This document shows positions 1-10,183 of a stretch of 64,000 bases of DNA, piece after piece. Under the pieces are notes generated by a model, which worked only from the letters and a program-made list of their open reading frames with translations, was not told the origin of the DNA and ran no database searches. This stretch comes from Oncomelania hupensis (lineage: Eukaryota; Mollusca; Gastropoda; Littorinimorpha; Pomatiopsidae): assembly GCA_036898135.1 (NCBI GenBank), contig CM072522.1:4640151-4704150 (forward strand), written 5' to 3'. The position numbers and the translations under genes were made by a program. Within the stretch, counting starts at the first letter, position 1. Every line of letters starts with the position of its first letter.

Positions 1-624
1 TGCTTCTTGGAGCTGCAGGGGCTTCAAATACAGCGAAAACGACCAAAATCACACAGTCAGTTAAACTCTTATAACTCTTTTCCTGTAAGTGTTAGCCTAT
101 TTCTGTTTTCTGCAGCTAATTAGTGTTAGGTTTATGCATAAAATTACGTTTTATTGTACACCTATGTGCAAAATATGATTTTTGGTGCTTTTATTTCAAT
201 ATTTTAAATAAAATTTAGGGGTTATACATCACTAATCCAACAAAAAAACATTAAGAACTAAACCTTATAACCTGAGAAAATGTAAAAGTGAAGAAATATA
301 TATATATATAATAAGATTGCAAAATTTTAAGTAATTATCTTTAACCGTTTTTGAGTTATAAGGATTTATATATATGTCATGCGCCAAGTAAAAAAAGAAG
401 TACTGAGAAAAATGAAAAAAAACACCTTGTAATTGTACTCACACATAAACGCTTGCATAAAACATATTTTTGACGATCGAGCGCTTTTGGGCATGATAGA
501 AGAGATATTTCTCTACATTAAACTGCCCAAAACCCAAAATGTAAAAAAAAATTAAAAAATGACAATTATTACTGCCGTGTCTGCCCTTAATTGAAAAACA
601 ATGCAAAAGTGTTAGGCCACCACA
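1..624. other. AT-rich non-coding flank
   Basis: No gene is recognised. The stretch is AT-rich with homopolymer A and T runs and a short TA run near 298-311. It lies downstream of the minus-strand hAT exon and may hold that element's 3' end, but no terminal inverted repeat was found. Confidence 0.5.
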
Positions 625-905
625 TCAACATAATATGTGATAAAGATCTACTTGTATTTTTTTCAAATCATGCATGTATGCACTTTTCAGCTGCTGCAGT
701 TCTTCATTTGTGAAAGAGCTTTCAGGTCTGAACTTAACCACCATCAGTGCTTCAACAGCGTCTTTACCCATACTGGACCTACTGTCAGTACACGTTTTAC
801 GTACGCAACTAAACACCCTCTCACAAGCAGCACTGCTATGTGGGATGGTGCACATTCCCAGCATGAACTGGCACAGTTGCAAAAGCTGAGGGTGTTTTTT
901 GCTGA
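625..905 (-). pseudogene. hAT transposase, C-terminal dimerisation exon
   Basis: The minus strand encodes about 90 residues with the hAT family dimerisation signature: IPHSSAACERVFS, then a basic stretch and the SSMGKDAVEALMVVKF segment. A plausible acceptor (minus strand GTGCAG, then GTCAGC) lies near 905, and the frame stops at 625. It fits as the last exon of the gene whose earlier exons lie at 4863-5099, 3164-3401 and 2739-2942. The part of the catalytic region that should lie between 2739 and 905 was not found, so the copy looks internally deleted. The family call is firm; that all four pieces form one gene is inferred from order and strand. Confidence 0.75.
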
Positions 906-2170
906 CCTGCACCTAACATTCATCTACCTGCATAGCTGGGCCCACAAATCCCTTGACATCAGTTGACTGATACATCTGTGAAAGAATTCAGTAACATTCA
1001 CTGCATAGCAAGCGCCTGTACTGAGATTCTCCCACGTAGACAAAATAAATGTATAAGGATATACCTACGTCACTCGTTGTTTGAGAACAACCAGTCTGGA
1101 ACATAGTAATAATGTCACACGCATTCTCATTGGTTAGCAGGCACAGAGCGCGACAAAAAGAACATGCGAATAATAGATCCGGGCATCGGAGTACGGAAAC
1201 TGTCAGATGTGAACGGACCGACGAACTTAGAAGAAGCAGGTCCAAAGGACTATTGCGACCGTTCCTGTGTCGTACCAAGCTACTGACCAGGCTGATTAAG
1301 TTGGCAACTTCGACCTAGCACGGAGGTAATTATAGTCAGTTCATTCGAATCGTCCGGCTATATGTAAACCGAGATCTATTGCAAAGTTGCTTACCACTCA
1401 TGCAGATAGATAAGACTGCCTGTTCATTACTTTGCAGTTGCATCGTGTAATACCCGGCCGTCAATCGAACCGAGGCAAGCGAATGCACCACTTCCTTGGA
1501 CGCCGAGTCGACAGGAGTTAGCGGTTTCTGGACCTTCCTACCGGAGCGTCCCTCGCTACTCTGAGAGCCGAATATTCTCGACGGATTACCAAGATAGTCC
1601 CGAGCTGCTACCGTGAACTGTGTTTCATATTTCTATGCTCCAGTTCGCCAGCCAGTTTATCGCCAAGTCGATTACTGATGCCATGATCATTTAGTGAGAT
1701 AAACGAGGAATACCTTAACGAAACTTTATAATGGAGACAGTGATGAACAGTCTGAAGTGTGTCGCACAGGCTGAGTTCCGTTCTGGTCATCCTCAACAAC
1801 TGTGAAACGTACTGTTGTGTATCCGGGTCACCACTGTAAAGGATTCGTGTAGCAAGATGAAAAGGGGAAAAACTCAAGAACACAGGCAATAAGTTTTCCC
1901 ACACTGTATTATTATAAATCTAACATCTATGTCATCAGACTCCAATATTTCATACTTGCACACAAAACACTTCATAACATGAACAATAAAAAAAAGGTTT
2001 ACTTATAAATTGCGCAGCTAAGTAGGAGAACCAAAAGTAGTAAAATCAATACCTACAATGGAGTGGTCAACTCACTACAATCTGAAGGAAAAAACACCAC
2101 AGTCTTCATAACACCACAGTCTTCACAAACCACAGGAAGAGACCGGATACACAACAGTACGTTTCACAGT
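906..2170. other. Unassigned region with one minus-strand ORF
   Basis: No known gene is recognised. A minus-strand open frame at 1608-1904 (about 98 codons, starting MWENLLPVFLSFSPF) is longer than most chance frames here and lies in a locally GC-richer block (about 1040-1620), but it matches no family I know. It could be a decayed exon or an unknown repeat. Confidence 0.3.
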
Positions 2171-2523
2171 TGTTGGATCAGCTTGGGAATATTGGACGCT
2201 TTCTGCCAGGTGATCACTAGGGCTTCCTATGATGTTATTATTTAGCAATGTAGGCATTTTATATGTATGTGTTTTGTTGATAATTTATAATGATGTTTGT
2301 ATTCTATTTTATTTTTGTAAACGGGGGTTCGATAAGTTGGGGTGAAGCCTCAGCCGTCCCCTGCGTGGGATGTCTTTATTGTAAAGTGACTGGCTGGTGG
2401 AGAGCTTTCGGTTTTACCGCTAGGGTTGTTTCAGCAGATCTTTTATGCGGATCGGGGGTTGTCCGGTCTTGATTTGGCTCGGAAGAGTCCGCTGGACCTA
2501 AAGCAATAATAATGTAATGTAAT
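2171..2523 (+). mobile_element. SINE-like retroposon, 5'-truncated, type B tail
   Basis: This is a 5'-truncated copy of the dispersed element seen full length at 38074-38650. It starts at the TGTTGGATCAGCTTGGGAAT position, contains the shared AACGGGGGTTCGATAA segment, and ends in the conserved tail whose GGTC and GGACC ends can pair, followed by a short TGTAA-type repeat. The same tail ends the I-clade LINE at 31304. The copy lies between hAT exons on the opposite strand. Confidence 0.8.
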
Positions 2524-2738
2524 GGCGAAGGGTGCTCTTTCTGAAGAAGTAGTATATGTCTGTGAGATACTCCTCGATGGGAGGGAGGCATGCGGCCCCT
2601 GTAATTATTAAACAGAAACATTGGCATCAATTTAAATTGCTCTCATGTCAGAAAAGTATAAATGAAAATAAATAAAGAAATAAAATTATAATATTTAAAA
2701 GAAAAAAAAGTCCTGTTAAGAAAATAAAAGCAACAAAC

Positions 2739-2942
2739 CTTTATTTGCACCAATGTGGACTAAGTGTAGTGTACACGCAGCCAGGTATACACTAGGATTC
2801 TTCTGGGTGATGAAAGAAAAAACACCTTTGTGCTGCCCAGTCAGCACAGCAGCAGCATTATCACTCCCAAATGCTATGCAATTATTCCAGGAGATCCCAT
2901 GGTGTTTCAGCTCTGTATCAATGAGGTTATAGATGTTTTCTC
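2739..2942 (-). pseudogene. hAT transposase, catalytic-domain exon
   Basis: The minus strand reads GENIYNLIDTELKHHG, then FGSDNAAAVLTGQHKGV and AACTLHLVHIGANK. This is the hAT catalytic-core pattern with an Asp in a SDN context and a downstream C-x2-H-x2-H element. It is flanked by an acceptor (TTTAG before GAGAAAAC) and a donor-like AAAG/GTTTGT. Phase 1 at the start agrees with the preceding exon at 3164-3401. No stop occurs within the exon. Confidence 0.75.
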
Positions 2943-3163
2943 CTAAACAAAGCATTGATAAAGTTATACAATCATGAAGATAAAAGAGAAGGAAAAGAGA
3001 GAGAAACACACAGAGATTGGGGTGTAAGACTGACAGTAAAAATACAGAGCAGAAATGGTTCAAATAGCCTGTACTACCATTCAAATGTCATGGACATACC
3101 TTCAAATTAAACTTGTGTGCAGCTCTGAAAAGCTATAAAAGAATAATGATGCCTGCAGCTCAC

Positions 3164-3401
3164 CTGTAGCAGACCCTTCACAGTCTCTTAGTGCCAACCA
3201 CTGTCTTCAGACATCCCAGCTGGCCATTGGTGACATCAAATGTCCTCACCACTATGGGAAAATGCTTAACATTTGCCTCATTGCATCCATCAGTGGCCTG
3301 GCTGAATGATTTGCCTTTCATGGTGCTGGCCAAGTCTTTTGTAGTTAAAGCTGACATTTCTTTGATCATAGATGTGGCTTTGCTTCGCCCACATTGGATA
3401 C
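3164..3401 (-). pseudogene. hAT transposase, first catalytic-Asp exon, frameshifted
   Basis: The minus strand shows the hAT pattern CGRSKATSMIKEMSA, then SQATDGCNEANVKHFPIVV and DVTNGQLGCL. A CACAG acceptor precedes it and a CTACAG/GTGAGC donor ends it. About 30 bp before the donor the frame must shift by one to reach the expected DCEGSATG segment, so the present sequence stops early. This single-base lesion marks the copy as inactive unless it is a sequencing error. Confidence 0.75.
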
Positions 3402-4862
3402 CTGTGATACAACAATAATAACTATTGAAGGCTACCCCCCATTTTTGTCAAGCAATGAATGTACATATTTAAGTTTTATTAAACTTGTGCAAAAAAACAT
3501 TTTGAACAAGGGCAAGGTATGTGATATTACTGACATAATTTATGTAACTTTTTAATCTTTATATGTTGTTTCTAATTTTGTTGACAAAATGTATGTAGAT
3601 GTAAAACATTTGAATGATAAGACAAAAAAGTATAGTAATTAAAAAAAAAAATTGAATGATGAGACTAAAATAAGTGTGTTTAATTAAAAAACAAACACTT
3701 CAATATGGGGTAGTGAAGATTTGTTGAATTAGGTACAGGTATAGATTGGTATAGGGACTATATTAGGTCGTGAAGCCTTTTCACAGTTTCCAGTGTCCCA
3801 ACGTGTTTACAAATAATATTAGTACGTTGAGATTATATGCGACATGAAATTTCCGCTATTTGTCGTAATCAAAGGATCCTAATAATATAATACTGGATGC
3901 AATATACACGCCTTTCCCCAAATCAATCAGGCTCAAAGCGCGGCGATCTGTACCAACATACACGCTCACCTGTCTCATCCACCCTAACACACACACACAC
4001 ACACACAACAAATACACATCCATCACTCAAACAGGTGGTGTAAAGGCAGAGAGATCGCTATTAGAAGACGGAAAGAAAATCGAATTTGTATTTTTGAAAT
4101 TTTATATTGTCTGCGTCCAGTACCATTATTGATAATTATCCTATTATTCTATTATTAAAATCCAGATGGCTTTTAAACATATTAACATTGGGTGCTCTTC
4201 TTTTTATTATTATTAGTAGTAGTAGTAGTGTTGAGGGCGATGACAGGCCGTGAAGCCTTTTATGTGCCCCCTTTGTATACAACCATTATAGTAGTTCAAT
4301 GCGCATGCAGTACAATTTTGCCTAATAATTAATTAAATTCAATTGTCAAAGCTGTGAAATAAGGCTATATTTTTCAGTAGTATGTCCAACTGGTTTTGAA
4401 TCAATTAGTATTATGTGCAATTTTAATTGATTGAGGCAAATTATTCCAGTATTTAACAACTCTGTTAGAAAACGAATACTTATGTTAGTCCTACTATGTT
4501 CAACAAAGATTTTTCTTTCCGAGTGTCTTGTTACATTACAGCTAGGGCTAGTAAAAAAGTCAGACCAGTTTAAATCATCAATGTTGTTATAGTTATTATA
4601 TTATATGTTATTAGTTATTGGATCTAATGGCATTCCAGTATTTAACAACACGATTAGTAAAACTTGAAATGTCATTGAATTGTAAGTACATACACCAACA
4701 GCCTAAACTTAAAGTCATGTAAAACAATATTTTAAAAAAAGGCACCCCCCAAAAAAATTAGGCAATGTAAAATTCTAAAATCAAAAGTTAAAATTTGAAA
4801 ATGTTTGGAATAAAGGCAAGAGATAAATATGCATTAAAAGAAATGTATTTACAATTTCTTAC
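3402..4862. other. hAT intron or flanking non-coding sequence
   Basis: No gene is seen. The stretch separates two hAT exons and is read as intron. It holds a short CA microsatellite near 3990-4008, a TAG repeat near 4213-4230, and two similar AT-rich blocks around 4430 and 4630 that share a 'ggcattccagtatttaac'-like phrase. Confidence 0.45.
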
Positions 4863-5099
4863 CTTGAGCAATCTTTGAGTCTGGAAACATCAACTTAAAA
4901 TCTTTTGACAGACGATCGGCAGTGCTGAGTGACAAATAAAATTCGAGTCACAGATTAGCTGGCACATCATGGCTTCTGGTTGTGTAATTTGTTCTAGCTT
5001 GTGTTTGCCAGAGTCCAGGCTGGCCTTGAACATAGTTGCAATGTTCTGTGTGTTGCCATCGACAGCAGCAGCTAAACCTTTGTGATACTTGCTCTGCAC
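4863..5099 (-). pseudogene. hAT transposase, exon upstream of the catalytic core
   Basis: The minus strand encodes SKYHKGLAAAVDGNTQNI followed by the QPEAMMCQLICDSNF segment. After a one-base frameshift near 4945 it continues LSTADRLSKDFKLMFPDSK, the usual hAT run-up to the first catalytic exon. It ends in a strong donor (CTCAAG/GTAAGA) whose phase joins correctly to 3401. The upstream start, including any BED finger, was not found; an imperfect 15-bp inverted repeat lies just outside (5236-5250 with 5319-5333). Confidence 0.7.
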
Positions 5100-5474
5100 A
5101 TGTCGCTCACAGTCATTTTAGCCACCATGCGCACAAGAAAGTTCCATTTTGCATATCGACGTATGGTATATGCCAATCTAGGTCAAAGCTGCACGCTGAC
5201 TGTCACTTACTGTGAAGCCTACTTTGAGCGGGCGTTGTCAGGAAGCTGTTCGAAGCAGTGCTAAAACCAATAATTAATAAATTTGGTTTCTTTAATGAAA
5301 TAATTTAACGGTCATGGAAACAGCTTCCTGACAGGCGTGTCAGACGGTCCCTCTCTTCTCGCTCTAAAAACGATATTCTAATTGTTGTGTACACACTAAA
5401 CCAAATACTGGTAACGTGAAACACATGATTCCCTGTCATGCAGCAGTAAATTTTAATTATTTCCTGTTCTGGAA

Positions 5475-6419
5475 CAGGGTTCGTACGCTCCTTGAACCTC
5501 CTTGAATCTCCTTGAATTTTCGATGTCTTGTTCAAGAGCCCTTGAATCTCCATGAAAAATGCCAAATTGCCTCAGCTCCTTGAAAACTCCTTGAAATTTC
5601 AACCAGTGTATCTATCCATTGCTTGACCTAGATATTTAATTGTCAAATTTTCAACAACAAAAAAACATTGAAAAATAAAAATTTATAAAACAAAAATTTT
5701 AATATTATTTGTGTTATCAACTGTTCGACGATCGTAACTTTTGTCGTCTGCTAATGATAACCATAAGGGAAGTAACCTCCACTGGAAATTGTTCATTCCC
5801 TTGCTGTCGCGCGCGCACGCTCAGTACTGTTGTCGGTTTCCGTACATCCTTCGTTTTTCCGCGCGTGTTTGCTGAATGAATCGGTAAAAATGCCTGCAGG
5901 CAATTGTGTGTTTAATCCAGTCAAATGCGCTGAGGAGCAAATCTAAGGAAATAAAGATCCAGCTGGAGACGATTTCCCGTCAGATTGATGAAGGGATGGA
6001 AAAACTAAAATAACTGAAAATTCATTTATCTGTATTATATTGGGCGGTGGTGGTACCTCTTTCTGACTTTTTACAGTTCTCTAACTTGTATCTAAGGACA
6101 ACATGTTTCACAATTATTATTTGTGTATAGACTCCGTATCTGCATCATCATCATAACTTCAACTTCATCGACATGCAATATTTATGTGTGTAGATTTCAT
6201 AATCAATATCAACATCAGTATCACCATCAGATTCATGACTGCAAACAATTTATGGATATCACTGGCCGCTGGGTAAAAGATTTATCCTTTATTTTGACTA
6301 TTTATCAATTATTATGTGCGTTTACTATTTTTAAAAACTCCTTGAATTTTTGGAAAAACTCCTTGAAATCTCCTTGAAAACTCCTTGAATTTTTTACAAC
6401 AATTTGAGTATGAACCCTG
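5475..6419. mobile_element. hAT-like MITE with CTCCTTGAA subterminal repeats
   Basis: The ends are CAGGGTTCGTACG at 5475 and its near inverse CGTATGAACCCTG-like sequence at 6419. Both subterminal regions carry several copies of CTCCTTGAA(A/T), at 5490-5590 on the left and 6338-6390 on the right, arranged so the motif reads the same way at both ends. Flanks share an imperfect 7-bp repeat (TCTGGAA / TCAGGAA). There is no transposase, so this is non-autonomous; the hAT assignment rests on the CAGGG end type. Confidence 0.7.
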
Positions 6420-7299
6420 TCAGGAAAATTTAATGCTCGTTGCTGTAATTTTACTGTGTAAAAACGAAGGACATAAACCAAAAGGAAGTATTTAGGATTG
6501 TATTAAACACAAACCATTATTTTCTTTATTAATTATTTTCTTTGTTTGCAAAGTTTGGTGGAAATTAAGTGCCTACAACATATTTTAATTGAATTTAAAC
6601 CCCATGTGGGTTAATCTTGAGATCGTGGAAAACAACAGCGGCCATTTGAACTATTTTACTACTAGTCTTCCATACTGTAAAATTATTGCGATAGAGTCTA
6701 AGATACTGTATATAGAGTCTAAGATACTGTATAGGCTTTTTCCAGAATAACACAACAATTAGAATAACGTTTAGTGTTGTTGTACCTTGAATATTATAAG
6801 ATATTAATGCCTACATCATAGTTAAACTTGTAAGCAACAGTAGTAGGGGATGCTGGAGTTGTTTCCAACGCGTCATCACGTGACACATTTTCCGATCTGT
6901 GATATGTCATACATTAATTTTACGAAACAAGGACTTTTTGAGTTTGTAGTTGTGGTTTTTACATTAGAATTAAATTGTCACATATTGTATTATAAATGCT
7001 GAAATTACTGCTGTAAAATAGATTCACAAAGATTAAACAATAAATATTTATTTATATAATAAATGTATTACTAGACCATATTAAATAAATAATGTTTTGC
7101 TGCAGTAGCGCAGGCCTATAACTCAATGATTTACTAATACAATACTAATGATAGTTTCCTGATTTAATTTATTTCAGTTAAAAAAAATTTCTATTTCAAA
7201 AAGTTAAAAACTGCATGCTTTAGTACATGTATATTTGATTTACAAAACTAATTTAACCCATTTATAGTATTATCACAGCAAAACATAATACAATATAAA
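6420..7299. other. AT-rich non-coding interval
   Basis: Nothing recognisable. A 20-bp phrase (atagagtctaagatactgta) is repeated side by side near 6692-6733. Confidence 0.4.
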
Positions 7300-7301
7300 T
7301 A

Positions 7302-7912
7302 CAGTGGAACCTCCGGTATATGACCATCCAAAATCTGAGAAAAAACGGTCTTATAATAGAGGTGGTCTTATACCGGAAACAAGGGGTGAGGGGGGGAGGG
7401 GAGGGTCAGGCTCGGATGGGTATGTAGTCATGATTTTCACACTCACCAGCATGTATTCTCTGACAAAGAAAACCGTAAAACATGCTTCATTTTTAGCTTT
7501 GTCTTTTATTCACAACTTCAAAAATAGAAAACAGTCATGTCTTCAGACATTTTGAACAGGGAAAAACTTTCTCTCTGCCAAACTCAAAACTTTCCTCTTG
7601 CGCGACGCCATTTTGACAAGCCAGTGTAGGCGAGCAATGTCCCTTACTTGCGAACCGGAAATAGCAGACAACAGCAGGCGTACACTAACATGAGAGAAAA
7701 AACGAAAGGTACAGGCAATAAATTAACTGATATCTCTTTTAAATTGCCTAAGACGGTCGTATAAAGGGCTTAAGACACGGTCGCTGGTCGCATAAACGAG
7801 GTTGTCGCATACCAGAGGTAATTTATTATTGGAAGTGAATCCGTCAGAAGTTTTCAGGTCACATAACGGAGGGAGTCGTATACCAGAGAGACTGATACCG
7901 GAGGTTCCACTG
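7302..7912. mobile_element. Tigger/pogo-like MITE
   Basis: A 611-bp element bounded by TA on both sides. The terminal inverted repeat begins CAGTGGAACCTCCGGTAT at each end. Inside, variants of GGTCNTATACCRG recur near both ends in both orientations and look like transposase-binding subterminal sites. There is no transposase frame. The first ten bases match the element at 18089-18877, which carries a CENP-B type DNA-binding domain, supporting a Tigger/pogo origin. Confidence 0.8.
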
Positions 7913-7914
7913 TA

Positions 7915-8780
7915 TTCAATATTATAATATAATAAACTAATACAACAATGATAAAATAACATTACTGCTGCCAGAGTACTGAGTAGTTTTGCGTATTAAG
8001 TATCATTAAATGATTTATCATGCCTCCTAAGAAAAAGTATTTTTGTGGCACTCCTCCTTTTTATTTTTACTTACAGATGTTCACAATGTTAATTTTAAGT
8101 TGTATTAGATCATGATTTATGTGTGTATTTGCAGCCAGTAATGATGCGTCATATAAGCACTTCTTAATAATAATAATTTATTTATTTTAGGCAGGTCCTT
8201 TGTTGTAGCACTAAATTTTACTTCATTTAGCCATTTTGTCCTGGTCATTATCTTTTCAGTGATACCATATAGGTGAAGAATTGTCCGAGTTATTAATTTT
8301 TTAAGTACAAAAGTTCTGTTCTTCGGCTTCAATTTCTGTTCAATAGAGTATGTACAAAGTCACAACAATAATTAATTATTTAAAAAATCATAACTTTTTT
8401 ATTTTTTAACATATAGAAATAATTTTTACATCAATGAAAAGGACTGTTAAGGCTCTTTCCAATGATATATAACCTTTTGCTATTGCATTGATCTTAAATT
8501 TTTTGGCACATACCTACATTATTGAGCAGTGCACTGCATGTAGGCTTTGCCGTGCTGCTACTAAACAAGGCCATTTTTAAAAATAAGAAACCAGAAATGT
8601 CTGCTTTCGTTTCACACATACACGCTTGGATGAACTCGCCACCTCAACATCTGAATCATCATCTGTTGTTTCATGAATTCTTTTCTACATGACAATTAAA
8701 TATTTGCAGAGTATACACTTGAAAAACACAAGGCTATTTAATGAGTTATAGTTTTCTGGCACAATTTGTTTAGCTTCCGC
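7915..8780. other. AT-rich non-coding interval
   Basis: No gene, RNA or bounded element recognised. Short TAA runs occur near 8168-8176. Confidence 0.4.
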
Positions 8781-8932
8781 TTCTGGTTAAGTGTACTTTT
8801 TACCGAAATTTGTAAAAAAAAAAAAAACTGTTAAAAAATCTTTACAGGCCGATTTCCGTATTTTTAAAAAAGAGATCGCGTTCTGTGTATTCGAGGTCAA
8901 AATATTGGGAAAATACGGCGAAATACGGATGG

Positions 8933-8945
8933 GTAGGCAGGTCTG
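8933..8945 (+). repeat. Recurrent terminal motif GTAGGCAGGTCTG
   Basis: The 13-bp string GTAGGCAGGTCTG occurs here and again at 21571-21583 and 22101-22113, each time ending an AT-rich or low-complexity block. It looks like the right end of a small DNA-transposon family, but no matching left end was found. Confidence 0.4.
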
Positions 8946-8950
8946 CTATA

Positions 8951-9021
8951 GATATCTCTGGTTACTCGTCACTAAATTGTCTATCTTCCAGAGGTGTTTC
9001 ACTCTTTATTCATAGAAACTC
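8951..9021 (+). mobile_element. Fragment of LINE endonuclease domain
   Basis: This 70-bp piece closely matches the ORF2 endonuclease region of the LINE at 23758-31304 (around 26772-26843), including the shared CACTCTTTATTCATAGAAAC. It directly abuts the 5' end of LINE copy A, so the two were joined by truncated insertion or template switching. Confidence 0.65.
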
Positions 9022-9042
9022 ACCTTGTGAAAGCTTTACGTG

Positions 9043-10113
9043 AGTTGTCACCGCACACTCAACTTCTCCAAAGGAGTTGTGCGGTCATCCCAGTTTGATG
9101 GTCTGTCTGAGGCGGAAATTAAAGATGGCTTGGCTAAGCAGGGAGTGACTGAGGCTCATAGGGTCATGCGAAAAGACAAGGACGGAAACAGAGTACCCAC
9201 TAATACTCTGTTTCTGACCTTTTGCACACCTGAAGCACCAAAAAGAGTTATTGTGTGTTATGAAAGTATTCCTGTTTCCGTGTTTGTACCTTCGCCACTG
9301 CGTTGTTTTAAATGCCAGAGGTATGGACACGGTAGCACGGCATGCAAAAACACGCCGACCTGTTTCAAGTGCGGGGGGGGGGATTTTCATGGTGAACAGT
9401 GCGGTAATGCTCCAAAGTGCTATAATTGCAAGGGAGACCATCCTGCTTCTTCAAAGTCTTGCCCTGCTTGGATCAGGGAGGCTGAGATCCAAAAAATCAG
9501 ATCACGAGACAAATGCTCCTTTCCAGAGGCGAGAAAACAGTATGAGCTTCTCAACCCGTGTGATACAAACAAACCGAGTTTTGCTAAAGTGGCCTCAACA
9601 AACACTTTGCCAGACATGCTCAAATCCATCTCATCCATGATCTCTGTTGCTAACAATTCTGATTTAGGATCGCTCCTGAGCTCTCTGAAAACCTTAACAC
9701 AATCGCTAGAGAAACGCCTGTTGGATAATGAGAATAAGGAGAGAGTTAAAGTTGCCCCTAGTAACCAGCAGCGGTCGACCACAAGCAGGCCGACTCCCAC
9801 TGCGACAATGCCACCTCCGGCAGCTGCGTCGAAAGCCGTTGCCACACCTCTGCATCCTGTTCCGCCTTCGGGGCAGACATCTGGTTCGCGACCTCCCTCC
9901 ACATCACCCCATCGGGGTCGAACCCATTCGGCTGGGGTCGCACAGCGTTCGTCGAGCTCGAAGTCCTCTGCAAGGACTGACAATAAGTCAAGACCATTGT
10001 CTTCCAAAAAAGACGCTCATTCGAATCGTTTCGCCTCCCTGGAGGTAGAATCAGTTGACATGGAGGAGTCACCTTCACAGGAGTCAGCACCTCAATCTAC
10101 AGCTAAAAAATAA
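9043..10113 (+). pseudogene. LINE ORF1, gag-like nucleic-acid-binding protein (5'-truncated)
   Basis: An open frame of about 355 codons with no ATG near its start; the N-terminal part present in the copy at 23810 is missing. Three zinc knuckles occur in a row: CFKCQRYGHGSTAC (C-x2-C-x4-H-x4-C), CFKCGGGDFHGEQC and CYNCKGDHPASSKSC. A Pro/Ser/Thr-rich tail follows. In this family ORF1 binds element RNA to form the RNP. It stops at 10113, 70 bp before ORF2. The frame is otherwise intact, so it decayed less than ORF2. Confidence 0.85.
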
Positions 10114-10183
10114 TCTATTATAATTAAGGAGAAACTTATAACATTGATTGAAATGAATCATACTCCTTTTATTTATTTCTACT

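Noticed and set aside
5233..5336. Inverted TGTCAGGAAGCTGTT pair as ends of a small element
   Set aside because: Only 15 bp perfect with about 70 bp between, no target duplication and no second copy; could be a chance hairpin or a hAT end.
9420..10090. 195- and 110-codon minus frames opposite LINE ORF1
   Set aside because: Antisense shadows of a clear zinc-knuckle ORF1.
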